NCBI RefSeq assembly: GCF_000802245.2
Contig: NZ_CP021080.1
Span: 1,364,001 to 1,428,000 of the forward strand
DNA: 64,000 bases
Source of the DNA: Streptomyces pluripotens
Lineage (GTDB): Bacteria > Actinomycetota > Actinomycetes > Streptomycetales > Streptomycetaceae
Reading direction: 5' to 3'
Shown here: positions 22,947-31,537 of the stretch, piece by piece
Layout of the letters: the number at the start of each line of letters is the position of its first letter
Numbering within the stretch: position 1 is the first letter of the stretch
Translations under genes and position numbers: made by a program
The notes under the pieces: generated by a model
What the model was told of the DNA's origin: nothing
Databases searched by the model: none
The model's input: the letters and a program-made list of their open reading frames with translations, nothing else

Positions 22947-24232
22947 GAGGTCACTCCCAGCACCGGGAAGTCATGGCCCGTCAGCCAGTGCCGGCCCGTC
23001 TCGCGCGAGCGCGCCCAGGACGCCTCCACGGCGGCCTGGCCGGCCGGCTGGCCGAGATCGGCGGGGGTGGGGCCGATGCGGCGGGCCAGGGGTGCGAGCC
23101 CGTCGGTGTCGAAGCCGAAGACCTCGGCCGCGGCGAGGCCGAGCATGCGGCGGGTCTCGGTGACCGGGATGTCGTGGAAGGTGCGGCGCAGCCAGGCGCG
23201 TGTGTCCGGCCAGGTGCCCTCCGGGTGCGGGAAGTCGCTGCCCCACAGGATGTTGTCGACGCCGATCTCGTAGCGTTGGGCCAGTTCACGCCGCTTGGTG
23301 TTGGTGGCGCAGATGAACACCTGCCGGTCCAGGTATGCGTGCGGGGGGCGCTTCAACTCCTCGAACGGGGAGAGCTTCTTTCCGCCGTGCGCCCCGAGGT
23401 AGAGGCGGTCCATGAACCAGAGCAGGTTCGGCAGCCACCAGCAGCCCGACTCCGCGACCCCGAAGCGCAGCCCCGGGTGACGTTCGAAGACGCCGGACCA
23501 AAGCAGGAACCACAGTGGTCGGGCTGGCCACCAGGTGACCTCGGAGACGTAGATGCCGAGGTGGTCGCCGTATTCGTGGCGCGGGGCGGCGCCGGAGTGG
23601 GTGAGGACCGGCATGCGGCACTCGGCCGCCGCCGCCCACACGGGGTCGTAGCGGCGGTCGTGGTACGGCTCGCCACCGGCCCATCTGCACGGGATCATCA
23701 GAGCGCCGAGGCCCGACTCCTTCGCCCGGTGGATCTCGGCCACCACCCGGTCCACGGGGGCCGTGACCGGCAGCATGGCGACCCCGCAGTGGCGCTCGGG
23801 GCGCTCGGAGACGAACTCCGCCAGCCAGCGGTTGTGCGCCTGCGCGCCGGCCATGCCCAGCTCGGGATCCTGATCGCCGGACAGGCCGAGGCCCACGCCG
23901 AAGGGTGCGGCGGTCCGACTGTCCACGGCGTCGGCATCGGGGAAGACCACCTCGGCGGCCACCCCGTCCCCGTCCAGCTCCTTCAGCCGCTGCGCCACGT
24001 CCCAGCCACCGCGCAGTCCCTCCGCGTGGTCGTGGAACCACCGGTCGGCGAACTCCGCGTTGCGGATGCCGAGGCGGGTCATCTCCTCGCGGCGCCGGTC
24101 GCGGCCCGCGAGGAACTCGTCGAAGTCCCGATGGAACCGGGCCTCCAGGTAGGGCCGGTACCGCTCGGTGGGCAGCCCGGCATGACAGTCGGAGGAGATG
24201 ATCAGATACGGATCGTCCCGGCCGGTCACCAC
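22943..24232 (-). CDS. Amidohydrolase-family metal-dependent hydrolase, copy 2
   Basis: A 429-residue paralogue of the following gene with the same markers: ISSDCHAGLPTERYRPYLEA at the N-terminus, and WGSDFPHPEGTWPDTR carrying the C-terminal metal-ligand Asp. It also shares AQAHNRWLAEF, matched by RAHNRWLADF in copy 1. Two diverged copies translated in tandem suggest a heteromeric enzyme or two steps of one pathway. It begins 9 bp after the SDR stop. The long N-terminal region up to the DGDGVAAEVVFPDA block is typical of the subgroup. Confidence 0.82.
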   Translation of the reverse strand: MVTGRDDPYLIISSDCHAGLPTERYRPYLEARFHRDFDEFLAGRDRRREEMTRLGIRNAEFADRWFHDHAEGLRGGWDVAQRLKELDGDGVAAEVVFPDADAVDSRTAAPFGVGLGLSGDQDPELGMAGAQAHNRWLAEFVSERPERHCGVAMLPVTAPVDRVVAEIHRAKESGLGALMIPCRWAGGEPYHDRRYDPVWAAAAECRMPVLTHSGAAPRHEYGDHLGIYVSEVTWWPARPLWFLLWSGVFERHPGLRFGVAESGCWWLPNLLWFMDRLYLGAHGGKKLSPFEELKRPPHAYLDRQVFICATNTKRRELAQRYEIGVDNILWGSDFPHPEGTWPDTRAWLRRTFHDIPVTETRRMLGLAAAEVFGFDTDGLAPLARRIGPTPADLGQPAGQAAVEASWARSRETGRHWLTGHDFPVLGVTS

Positions 24233-24241
24233 GGCCTCCTC

Positions 24242-25126
24242 TCAGTCGAGGATGAAGTGCTCCAGATACGACGGATTCGCCCGGTCCAGCATCGAGCGCG
24301 CCCGCGCGCGGATCAGGTCGTCGCTGTGCGCGCTCGGGGGCAGCAGCCAGAAACGGTCGGCGCGGACGCCCGTCACGACGAGTTCGGCGACCTCCTCCAC
24401 GGAGGTGAAGCGGACCTCCCGGCCGGCCTCCCGCATCGCCGCCTCCCACTGGCCGAGGCTGCGGTACGGCGTCCTGCGCGGGCGCTCTTTGGCGTAGCGC
24501 GTGGGACGGTTGCGGTGCGACTCCCACAGGCCGGTGCGGAGCATGTGCGGCCCTGGGAAGAGCACCGAGGCGCCGACGCGGGCGTGCTCGGCCCTCAGAT
24601 GGGCGTACAGGGACTCGGTCATGGTGACGACGGCCGCCTTGGTCACCGCGTATACGGAGGCGGTGGGCAGCGGGGCGATACCGCCGTCACCGGAGGACGT
24701 GTTGACGACATGACCGGGTTGACCGGATTCGATCATCCTCGGCACGAAGGCCTGGATGCCGTGGAAGACACCCCACACGTTGACGGCGAAGGCCCATTGC
24801 CAGTCGTTCGGTTCGTGCTCCCACATGCGTCCCTCGGCCCCGGAGCCGACTCCGGCGTTGTTGCACAGGACGTGCACGGCGCCGTACGCCTCGTACGCCG
24901 ACTCGGCCAGTTGCCCGACCTGGTCGCGTACGCCGACGTCAACCACCCGCGCGAGCACCTCTGCGCCCTCGGCGCGCAGGCCGGCGGCGGCCCGCTCCAG
25001 CGCGCCCGCCTCGATGTCCGCGAGGACGACCTTCAGTCCCTCGGCCGCGAACCGCCGTGCCATCGCGAGTCCGATCCCGCTCGCCGCCCCGGTGACGACG
25101 GCGACCTGCCCTGCCCGCAGATCCAT
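24242..25126 (-). CDS. Short-chain dehydrogenase/reductase (SDR)
   Basis: A 294-residue classical SDR. The nucleotide-binding motif TGAASGIG is at residues 12-19, NNAG at 89-92, and the catalytic Ser144/145, Tyr159 and Lys163 (SVYAVTKAA) are all present. An Asp in the second beta strand (VVLADIEAG) suggests NAD(H) preference. The ATG overlaps the stop of the acetoacetate-decarboxylase-like gene (ATGA). In the operon it probably oxidises or reduces a hydroxyl/keto group of the same unknown substrate handled by its neighbours. Confidence 0.88.
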   Translation of the reverse strand: MDLRAGQVAVVTGAASGIGLAMARRFAAEGLKVVLADIEAGALERAAAGLRAEGAEVLARVVDVGVRDQVGQLAESAYEAYGAVHVLCNNAGVGSGAEGRMWEHEPNDWQWAFAVNVWGVFHGIQAFVPRMIESGQPGHVVNTSSGDGGIAPLPTASVYAVTKAAVVTMTESLYAHLRAEHARVGASVLFPGPHMLRTGLWESHRNRPTRYAKERPRRTPYRSLGQWEAAMREAGREVRFTSVEEVAELVVTGVRADRFWLLPPSAHSDDLIRARARSMLDRANPSYLEHFILD

Positions 25127-25923
25127 CAGCGGCCTCCTTCCGGCGGTGCGTCGAGGACCTGGAGCGGGTCGTCGTAGCGCTGGTGGAGGTAAGGAAGCAG
25201 GGCCTGGGCCTCGACGCGTTCGACGACCCGACCGCTCTGGTCGCTGGTCTTCTCGCCGAAGGTGATGTCGCGCAGCCGCAGCACCGGAAGGTCGGCGACA
25301 GGGTCGTAGACCGACTCGCGCAGGACGACCTCTCCGGTGATCCGCTCCAGCCGGCGCGCCGTTTCCCTGCGCACGCAGTGCACGAGAACGGGGTCGGCGT
25401 CGAAGCCGGAACCGTTCACGGCGGGAAGGCACTTGAAGTAGAAGTCGGTCTTGCTGGCCGGCTCCGGGAGGGGCAGTTCACCGCTCACCGTGCCCCGGAT
25501 CTCCACGAAGGCGATGCCGTGCCGCGCCATCGACGCGCGCACGACGAGCCCGTCGCGCTCGACGGTGACCTCGCCCAGCTTCTTGGGCTCCCCGAAGACC
25601 TCCCGACCGCCGGTGAGGGCCCGTTCGCTGGTCATCGGCATGACCAGCGGGTACCACCCCTCAACCGTGCCGTGGACGGCCGCGACCGCGACCGAGCCGG
25701 CGCCGAGTGGGTGTCCGGGCAGGTCGACCTTGCTGACGGTCACCCTGACGAGCGGACTGCCGGTGGGCTTCAGGGGCGGTGGCAGCACCGCCGCGACCGC
25801 GTCCGGGGCAGTCTCCCAGACGGCCACCGTGGCGGTGGACCAGATCCCGGGGAGCCGTGTGCTCGCGGTGCGCGTGGCGGCGATCTCCCGCTCGGTCCGT
25901 GCGCCGTACCGTACGCGTGCCAT
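25126..25923 (-). CDS. Acetoacetate decarboxylase-like protein
   Basis: A 265-residue protein of the acetoacetate decarboxylase superfamily. The Schiff-base lysine region GREVFGEPKKLGEV is intact (K114-K115), with the preceding YPLVMPMTSERAL typical of the fold. True ADCs decarboxylate acetoacetate, but many family members act as aldolases or cyclases on larger keto acids, so the reaction is left open. It is the first gene of the minus-strand operon and is divergent from a TetR gene. A 17-bp palindrome lies 35 bp upstream of its ATG. Confidence 0.8.
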   Translation of the reverse strand: MARVRYGARTEREIAATRTASTRLPGIWSTATVAVWETAPDAVAAVLPPPLKPTGSPLVRVTVSKVDLPGHPLGAGSVAVAAVHGTVEGWYPLVMPMTSERALTGGREVFGEPKKLGEVTVERDGLVVRASMARHGIAFVEIRGTVSGELPLPEPASKTDFYFKCLPAVNGSGFDADPVLVHCVRRETARRLERITGEVVLRESVYDPVADLPVLRLRDITFGEKTSDQSGRVVERVEAQALLPYLHQRYDDPLQVLDAPPEGGR

Positions 25924-25957
25924 ACGCCGTACCGCCTTTCTCCTGACGGGCCGTCAC

Positions 25958-25974
25958 CTGTAACACAGTTACAG
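25958..25974. promoter_or_regulatory. 17-bp palindromic operator for the divergent TetR regulator
   Basis: CTGTAAC-ACA-GTTACAG is a perfect inverted repeat in the 100-bp region between the catabolic operon and the TetR gene. Its size and symmetry are those of a TetR-family operator, and its position could control both promoters. Assignment to this TetR is inference from adjacency. Confidence 0.7.
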
Positions 25975-26023
25975 CAGACCTGGCGCCGGGTAAAGAGACG
26001 CGTACTGGAGGGAGTTGGGGATC

Positions 26024-26692
26024 ATGCCGAGCAGGGCAAGGGTCACACTGACCCGGGAGAGCGTGCTGGACGCCGCCGCGGAACTGGTACGAAGGCACGG
26101 ACCGGCGGCTCTCACCATGCGCAGGCTGGCGGCCGAGCTGGGCACCGCCGTAACGTCGATCTACTGGCATGTCGGAGGGCGGGAAGCGCTGCTCGACGCC
26201 CTCGTGGAGCGGACCATGACCGGTCTCGGTGAGATCCGGCCGTCCGGGCGCACGCCCGAGCACCGTGTGGTCTCCATCGCCAGCTCCCTACGCCGCCAGC
26301 TGCGCGGTCACCCGCACCTGGTGGCCCTGGTGCACGAACGCGGCCTGACCGAGCGGATGTTCCTGCCCGCTCAGCAGGCGCTGGTGCGCGAAGCGCACGC
26401 GGCCGGACTGCGCGGCGCACGGGCCGCCGAGTTCGTCCGGGCCGTACAGTTCCAGGTCGTAGGGCATGTCCTGGTTGAGCGCAATCGCGAGCGGGCCCCG
26501 GCGCAGAACCCCGGCGAGGCGGAGTTGTGGCGCGCCGGAACGGCCGGGGACGACCCGGCGTTGGCCCGCGCGCTGGCCCGCCCGGTGGACACGGAGCGGC
26601 TGTTCGAGACGACCGTACGGGCGCTGGTGCGGTGCTTGCTGACGGCACGCGGCACCGGACCGGCAGGCCACGGGACGGTACGCGGAAGATGA
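26024..26692 (+). CDS. TetR-family transcriptional regulator
   Basis: A 222-residue repressor with an N-terminal TetR DNA-binding domain at about residues 8-55 (LTRESVLDAAAELVRRHGPA, then LTMRRLAAELGTAVTSIYWHV). The C-terminal ligand-binding helices match the TetR_C type with RRQLRGHPHLVALVHERG. The ATG at 26024 follows GGAGGGAG. It is divergent from the four-gene catabolic operon and faces a perfect 17-bp palindrome, so it most likely represses that operon and itself until the substrate or an acyl-CoA derivative binds. Confidence 0.9.
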   Translation: MPSRARVTLTRESVLDAAAELVRRHGPAALTMRRLAAELGTAVTSIYWHVGGREALLDALVERTMTGLGEIRPSGRTPEHRVVSIASSLRRQLRGHPHLVALVHERGLTERMFLPAQQALVREAHAAGLRGARAAEFVRAVQFQVVGHVLVERNRERAPAQNPGEAELWRAGTAGDDPALARALARPVDTERLFETTVRALVRCLLTARGTGPAGHGTVRGR

Positions 26693-26744
26693 CTGGCGGG
26701 CCCATTCGCGCGCGCCGGGAGGACGTGCTGCGGCACCCGGTCCT

Positions 26745-27202
26745 GTGCAAGCGGGCCCGAAGACCTTGCACCCCTTCGAGCACCGTGCTCGGTATCCGCG
26801 GGCCGCCCTCGCCTTCGTCGTGCTGCGCGGCGCCGACCGCGCCAAAACGGCCCTGGGCGAGGCGCTGCTGAGCACGGCTGCCGTGCATCCGCAGGCCGCT
26901 CCCGGCGCCGCCGACCCACTGTGGTCTTCCCTGCGCTGCGAGGGGGAGGCGGACACGGCGTTCGCCGCCCGGGGGTCCTCGCGGAGCCGGATCGGCGGGA
27001 ACCCACCACGAGCGACGTGGCGAACGCTGATGCCCGTGCAGGAGAGGCGGCCTCGCAGAAGCACGTGCTGCTCGCCCTGGCGCACGACGGGGTGGCACCA
27101 GAAGGCGCGACCGGTGCGCTGCACCGGCTACTGCCGGGTCCGACCGACGACTGCGGCCCGGACCCGCTGGCGGCCGGGGATCTGGTAGCGGCGCCGGGGT
27201 GA
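26745..27202 (+). pseudogene. Possible decayed Clp N-terminal-domain gene
   Basis: In this 650-bp gap no single frame is intact, but two overlapping frames have Streptomyces-like codon use. The first (26745 to about 26960) encodes FEHRARYPRAALAFVVLRGA and ALGEALLSTAAVHPQ. The second (about 26960-27202) encodes AGEAASQKHVLLALAHDGVA followed by ALHRLL, which resembles the EHLLLAL repeat of Clp_N domains. A frameshift between them would join the two. The resemblance is short, so this is a weak call. No ribosome-binding site was found at either start. Confidence 0.3.
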
Positions 27203-27346
27203 CGCCCGACGCACGTGCGCGCCCGGCGGCCCACCCACCCGGAAAAACGCACACTTGTCCGACCATCGAGCACGCGGACCGTCCGCGCCATCCTGCCGGC
27301 ACCTGGAATTCGGCCCTGTCAGTGGGGGCCCGTATCCTCAGTGACC

Positions 27347-28330
27347 ATGCTCGAAGACCGTGCGACCGCAGTGTCCTCCCCCACCCAGTGGCCGACCGCG
27401 TATCCCCAGGGATACGCGGTCGTTGACGTGGAGACCACCGGCCTGGCCCGGGACGACCGGATCATCTCGGCGGCCGTCTACCGGCTGGACGCGCACGGCG
27501 AGGTCGAGGACCACTGGTACACGCTGGTCAACCCGGAGCGAGACCCGGGCCCCGTATGGATACACGGTCTGACGAGCGAGGTCCTCCGAGGGGCGCCCTT
27601 GTTCGCGGACGTCGCCGAGGAGTTCGCCGCCCGCCTGGAGGGACGGGTACTAGTCGCGCACAACGCCGTCTTCGACTGGCAGATGATCGCGCGCGAGTAC
27701 GCCCGGGTGCAGCGCGAGGCGCCCGTGCGGCAACGGCTCTGCACCATCGCGCTGTCGAAGGAGCTGGGGCTGCCGCTACCCAACTTCAAACTGGAGTCGC
27801 TGGCGGCGCACTTCGGGGTGGTCCAGCAGCGGGCGCACCATGCTCTGGACGACGCCCGCGTGCTGGCGGAGGCATTTCGGCCCAGCCTGCGGGCCGCGGC
27901 GGCCGGAGGTGTGCGCCTGCCACTGCTGGAGTGCCGCCCGCTGACGGAGTGGTCGGACCGGCCCGTTCCCCGGCAGCCGTCCGGCGGCTACGGCGGCTAC
28001 CGTCAGAGCAGTTGGCGCCCGTCGCGGAAGCGACCCGCCTGTCCCTACCCCAACCCCGGCCGCTACGAGGCAGGCAAACGGCTCAAACAGGGCATGCGGG
28101 TGGCATTCTCCGGGGACACCGGCACCGAGCGGGAACTACTGGAGGACCGGGCCATCGAGGCCGGACTGCACGTGGCCTCCAACATTTCCCGGCTGACCAG
28201 TCTGCTGGTCACCAACGACCCCGACTCGGGCACCTCCAAGACAGTCCGGGCACGCCAGTACGGGACACCGGTCGTCGACGAGGCAGCCTTCGGGCAACTG
28301 CTCCGGGACGTGGAGCCCGCCGACGACTGA
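27347..28330 (+). CDS. DEDDh 3'-5' exonuclease with BRCT-like C-terminus
   Basis: A 327-residue DnaQ-like exonuclease. The DEDDh residues are D27 and E29 (VVDVETTG), D110 (HNAVFDW) and H164/D169 (HHALDDA). A Gly/Arg/Tyr-rich linker (QPSGGYGGYRQSSWRPSRKR) joins it to a C-terminal BRCT-like domain from about residue 245 (GMRVAFSGDTGTERELLEDR, then AIEAGLHVASNISRLTSLLV), as in NAD-ligase-type BRCTs. It probably acts in DNA repair or proofreading. The ATG at 27347 gives the expected family start MLEDRATAV. It is transcribed alone. Confidence 0.9.
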   Translation: MLEDRATAVSSPTQWPTAYPQGYAVVDVETTGLARDDRIISAAVYRLDAHGEVEDHWYTLVNPERDPGPVWIHGLTSEVLRGAPLFADVAEEFAARLEGRVLVAHNAVFDWQMIAREYARVQREAPVRQRLCTIALSKELGLPLPNFKLESLAAHFGVVQQRAHHALDDARVLAEAFRPSLRAAAAGGVRLPLLECRPLTEWSDRPVPRQPSGGYGGYRQSSWRPSRKRPACPYPNPGRYEAGKRLKQGMRVAFSGDTGTERELLEDRAIEAGLHVASNISRLTSLLVTNDPDSGTSKTVRARQYGTPVVDEAAFGQLLRDVEPADD

Positions 28331-28537
28331 CCGGCCCGACCTCCGGCTCGGAACGGGGCGGAAACGCAGCGCACCCGACCGACGGGCGCGGCAGGAGCGA
28401 CGCGACCCACCACGCGGACGTGGCACCGGCCGCAGGCTGCACGGGCACGGCGGGCGACCCGTACGAACGGGTGAATGGCACACGACTCACCCGACGGCCG
28501 CTCGCCCGCAGGTCAGCGACGGCCCACCCTGTGGCGC

Positions 28538-28771
28538 ATGGCGAGATGCGAAGTTTGCGGCAATGACTACGGAATGACCTTTGAGGTGCACGCGCAGGGT
28601 GCCGTGCATGTCTTCGACTGCTTCTCCTGTGCGATCCACCGCATGGCCCCCATCTGTGAGCACTGCCGGGTGCAGATCATCGGCCAGGGCGTGGAGGTGG
28701 AGGGCCACTGGTACTGCGGTGCGCACTGCGCACGCGCGGAGGGGAGGACCGGCATCGTCGACCGGGTGTGA
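28538..28771 (+). CDS. Small Cys-rich zinc-binding protein
   Basis: A 77-residue protein with four paired cysteine sites: CEVCG at 4-8, DCFSC, ICEHC and WYCGAHC near the end. It is probably a LIM/treble-clef-like zinc protein of the type often annotated as prokaryotic metallothionein-like in actinobacteria. The first pair is typical (MARCEVCGNDYGMTFEV). The role is unknown. It is followed 49 bp later by the SURF1 gene and may share its promoter. Confidence 0.7.
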   Translation: MARCEVCGNDYGMTFEVHAQGAVHVFDCFSCAIHRMAPICEHCRVQIIGQGVEVEGHWYCGAHCARAEGRTGIVDRV

Positions 28772-28820
28772 CCCGGCACCCGCCTGCTCGCACCCCACGG
28801 CTCGGAGGTACCGTCGTGGG

Positions 28821-29618
28821 GTGCACCGCTACCGCTTCCTGTTGTCCCGCCAGTGGGTGTTCCTCACCCTCTTCGCGATCGCCCTGATCCCGACGATGAT
28901 CAGGCTGGGCTTCTGGCAGCAGCACCGGTACCAGGAGCGCACCGCACGCAATGACCTGGTCACCGAGGCGCTGCACGCCAAGTCGGTCCCGGTCGAGAGG
29001 CTGACCTCTCCCGGGCACGCCGTGACCCGGACCGAAAAGTACCGCACGGTTACCGCGACCGGCACCTTCGACACCGCCGAGGAAGTAGTGGTCCGGCGCC
29101 GGACCAACTCCGACGGCGAGGTCGGTTTCCACGTCCTCACCCCGTTCGTCCTCACGGACGGCAAGGTGCTGCTCGTCAACCGCGGCTGGATCCCCGCGAA
29201 CGGTGCACAGACCGACTTCCCCAAGATCGCCGCCCCACCGGCCGGCCGAACCACGATCACCGGGCGGCTGAAGGCCGACGAGACGACCGCAGCGAGCGGC
29301 ATCAAGAACGTCAAGGGTCTCCCCGACCGTCAGATCATGCTGATCAACAGTGTGGAAGAGGCACGACGGCTCGGTGCACAGGTGCTCGGCGGCTATGTGG
29401 AGCAGACAGCGCCGGCGTCCAAGGGCGGCTCCCCGGAGCAGATCTCCGACCCGGGCCGCGAGGACGCCCCGCTGAACTACGCGTACATGCTCCAGTGGTG
29501 GCTGTTCGCCGCGGCGGTCCCGGTCGGCTGGTGGTTCCTGGTCCGGCGCGAGATCCGCGACCGGGAGGAGGCCGCGGCCAAGGAGGAGCCTGAGGAGGCG
29601 GAACCGGCCGCCGTGTGA
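28821..29618 (+). CDS. SURF1 family protein (cytochrome oxidase biogenesis)
   Basis: A 265-residue SURF1 protein. It has one membrane segment near the N-terminus (WVFLTLFAIALIPTMIRLGFW, continuing to QQHRYQERT) and one near the C-terminus (LQWWLFAAAVPVGWWFLVRRE), with a soluble extracytoplasmic domain between. Family blocks such as GFHVLTPFVLTDGKVLLVNR, then GWIPA, and PLNYAYMLQWW are present. SURF1 helps insert heme a into cytochrome c oxidase. The GTG at 28821 is the only start placed before the first membrane helix. Confidence 0.92.
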   Translation: MHRYRFLLSRQWVFLTLFAIALIPTMIRLGFWQQHRYQERTARNDLVTEALHAKSVPVERLTSPGHAVTRTEKYRTVTATGTFDTAEEVVVRRRTNSDGEVGFHVLTPFVLTDGKVLLVNRGWIPANGAQTDFPKIAAPPAGRTTITGRLKADETTAASGIKNVKGLPDRQIMLINSVEEARRLGAQVLGGYVEQTAPASKGGSPEQISDPGREDAPLNYAYMLQWWLFAAAVPVGWWFLVRREIRDREEAAAKEEPEEAEPAAV

Positions 29619-29738
29619 CCTCCACACCGCAGCTGGCTCTCCCCGTCCGGGTTCCCCGGCACTCCCGTTCCCGAGGAAACGTCACTCCGCCGGCGCACCA
29701 CCTGATAGCCCCACTGATCAGCCGGGAACCCGGATGCC

Positions 29739-31532
29739 GTGAACGCGCGCATCGAGGACTACGCTCTCATCGGCGACGAGCAGACCGCCGCCCTGGTCGG
29801 CAGGGACGGTTCGATCGACTGGCTGTGCCTGCCCCGCTTCGACTCCGGCGCCTGCTTCGCCAGACTGCTGGGCGACGAGCACCACGGCCACTGGCGGATC
29901 GCCCCCGAGGGAGCCGGAACCTGCGCTCGACGCGCTTACCGGTCCGACACCCTCGTCCTCGACACCGAGTGGGAGACCGGCGACGGCACGGTGCGGGTCA
30001 CCGACCTGATGCCGCAGCGCGATCGCGCTCCCGACGTCGTACGCATCGTCGAAGGGGTCCGCGGCCGGGCCACCGTCCGCAGCACCCTGCGCCTGCGCTT
30101 CGACTACGGCTCGATCATGCCGTGGGTACGCCGCCTGGACGGTCACCGGGTGGCCGTGGCAGGCCCGGACTCGGTGTGGCTGCGCGCCGAGCCGCCCGTG
30201 CGTACCTGGGGCGAGGACTTCTGCACGCACTCCGAGTTCACCCTCGCCGAGGGCGAGCGGGTGGCGTTCGTGCTGACCTGGCACCCCTCGCACGAGCCGC
30301 GCCCGCCGCTCATCGACCCGTACGAGGCACTGGAGAGCAGCGTCACCGACTGGCGGCGCTGGGCACGGCAGTGCAGGTACGACGGTCCCTACCGGAACGC
30401 GGTCGTGCGGTCCCTGATCACCCTCAAGGCGCTCACCTACGCCCCGACCGGTGGGATCGTGGCCGCGGCGACCACCTCGCTGCCCGAGAAGCCCGGTGGC
30501 GTGCGCAACTGGGACTACCGCTACTGCTGGCTGCGGGACTCCACCCTCGCCCTCGGCGCGCTGCTCGCCGCGGGCTACCAGGAAGAAGCCCAGGCCTGGC
30601 GCGACTGGCTGCTGCGCGCCGTTGCCGGCGACCCGGCCGATCTGCAGATCATGTACGGGGTCGCGGGCGAGCGCCGGTTGTCGGAGACCGAGTTGCCCTG
30701 GCTGCCCGGCTTCGCCGGCTCCACGCCCGTACGGACCGGCAACGGTGCGGTGGACCAGTTCCAGCTCGATGTGTACGGCGAGGTGATGGACACGCTGTCG
30801 CTGGCCCGCGGCGCGGATCTGCCCACCCTGCCGCACATGTGGGCCCTGCAGTGCGTGCTGATGCGGTTCCTTCAGACGGCATGGCGGCAACCGGACGAGG
30901 GCCTGTGGGAGGTGCGCGGAGGCCGCCGACACTTCGTGCACTCCAAGGTGATGGCCTGGGTGGCCGCCGACCGGGCGGTGCGGACCCTGGAGCAACACCA
31001 GGAAACGCTCGGCGACCTGGAGGACTGGCGCGCACTGCGCGACGAGATCCACCGGGAGGTGTGCGAGAAGGGCTTCGACGCCGAACGCAACACCTTCACC
31101 CAGTACTACGGATCCCGGGAACTGGACGCCGCGCTGCTCCTCATCCCGCGTGTCGGATTCCTGCCGCCGGACGATCCGCGGGTCACCGGCACGATCGACG
31201 CGATCCGCGACGACCTCGGTCACGGCGGCTTCGTACGCCGCTATGACACCGAAGCCCCCGGGGGTTCGGTGATCGACGGATTGCCCAGCGGCGAAGGAGC
31301 CTTCCTGGCCTGCTCCTTCTGGCTGGCCGACGCACTGCACCGGACCGGCCGGACGCAGGAGGCCCGGGAGCTGTTCGACCGGCTGGTCGGCCTGTGCAAC
31401 GACGTCGGCCTGCTGGCCGAGGAGTACGACCCCGCCGGCGACCGGCAGCTCGGTAACTTTCCGCAGGCATTCAGCCACATCGGTCTGGTCAACACCGCCC
31501 TCACCCTATTCGGCGGCGACCAGGCAGGATAG
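29739..31532 (+). CDS. Glycoside hydrolase family 15 protein
   Basis: A 597-residue cytoplasmic GH15-type protein (glucoamylase/trehalase-like). The N-terminal motif RIEDYALIGDEQTAALVGRD, then GSIDWLCLPRFDS, and NWDYRYCWLRD at residues 257-267 are characteristic. In mycobacteria and Streptomyces some members are trehalases, while others act on glucans or glucosylated metabolites. The substrate is not predictable here. The SDR gene starts 5 bp after its stop, so the two form an operon. It has no signal peptide. Confidence 0.9.
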   Translation: MNARIEDYALIGDEQTAALVGRDGSIDWLCLPRFDSGACFARLLGDEHHGHWRIAPEGAGTCARRAYRSDTLVLDTEWETGDGTVRVTDLMPQRDRAPDVVRIVEGVRGRATVRSTLRLRFDYGSIMPWVRRLDGHRVAVAGPDSVWLRAEPPVRTWGEDFCTHSEFTLAEGERVAFVLTWHPSHEPRPPLIDPYEALESSVTDWRRWARQCRYDGPYRNAVVRSLITLKALTYAPTGGIVAAATTSLPEKPGGVRNWDYRYCWLRDSTLALGALLAAGYQEEAQAWRDWLLRAVAGDPADLQIMYGVAGERRLSETELPWLPGFAGSTPVRTGNGAVDQFQLDVYGEVMDTLSLARGADLPTLPHMWALQCVLMRFLQTAWRQPDEGLWEVRGGRRHFVHSKVMAWVAADRAVRTLEQHQETLGDLEDWRALRDEIHREVCEKGFDAERNTFTQYYGSRELDAALLLIPRVGFLPPDDPRVTGTIDAIRDDLGHGGFVRRYDTEAPGGSVIDGLPSGEGAFLACSFWLADALHRTGRTQEARELFDRLVGLCNDVGLLAEEYDPAGDRQLGNFPQAFSHIGLVNTALTLFGGDQAG

Positions 31533-31537
31533 GAACC

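Noticed and set aside
22973..25177. 734-codon plus-strand ORF
   Set aside because: Antisense to the amidohydrolase/SDR operon. It is a GC-skew artefact with no start signal.
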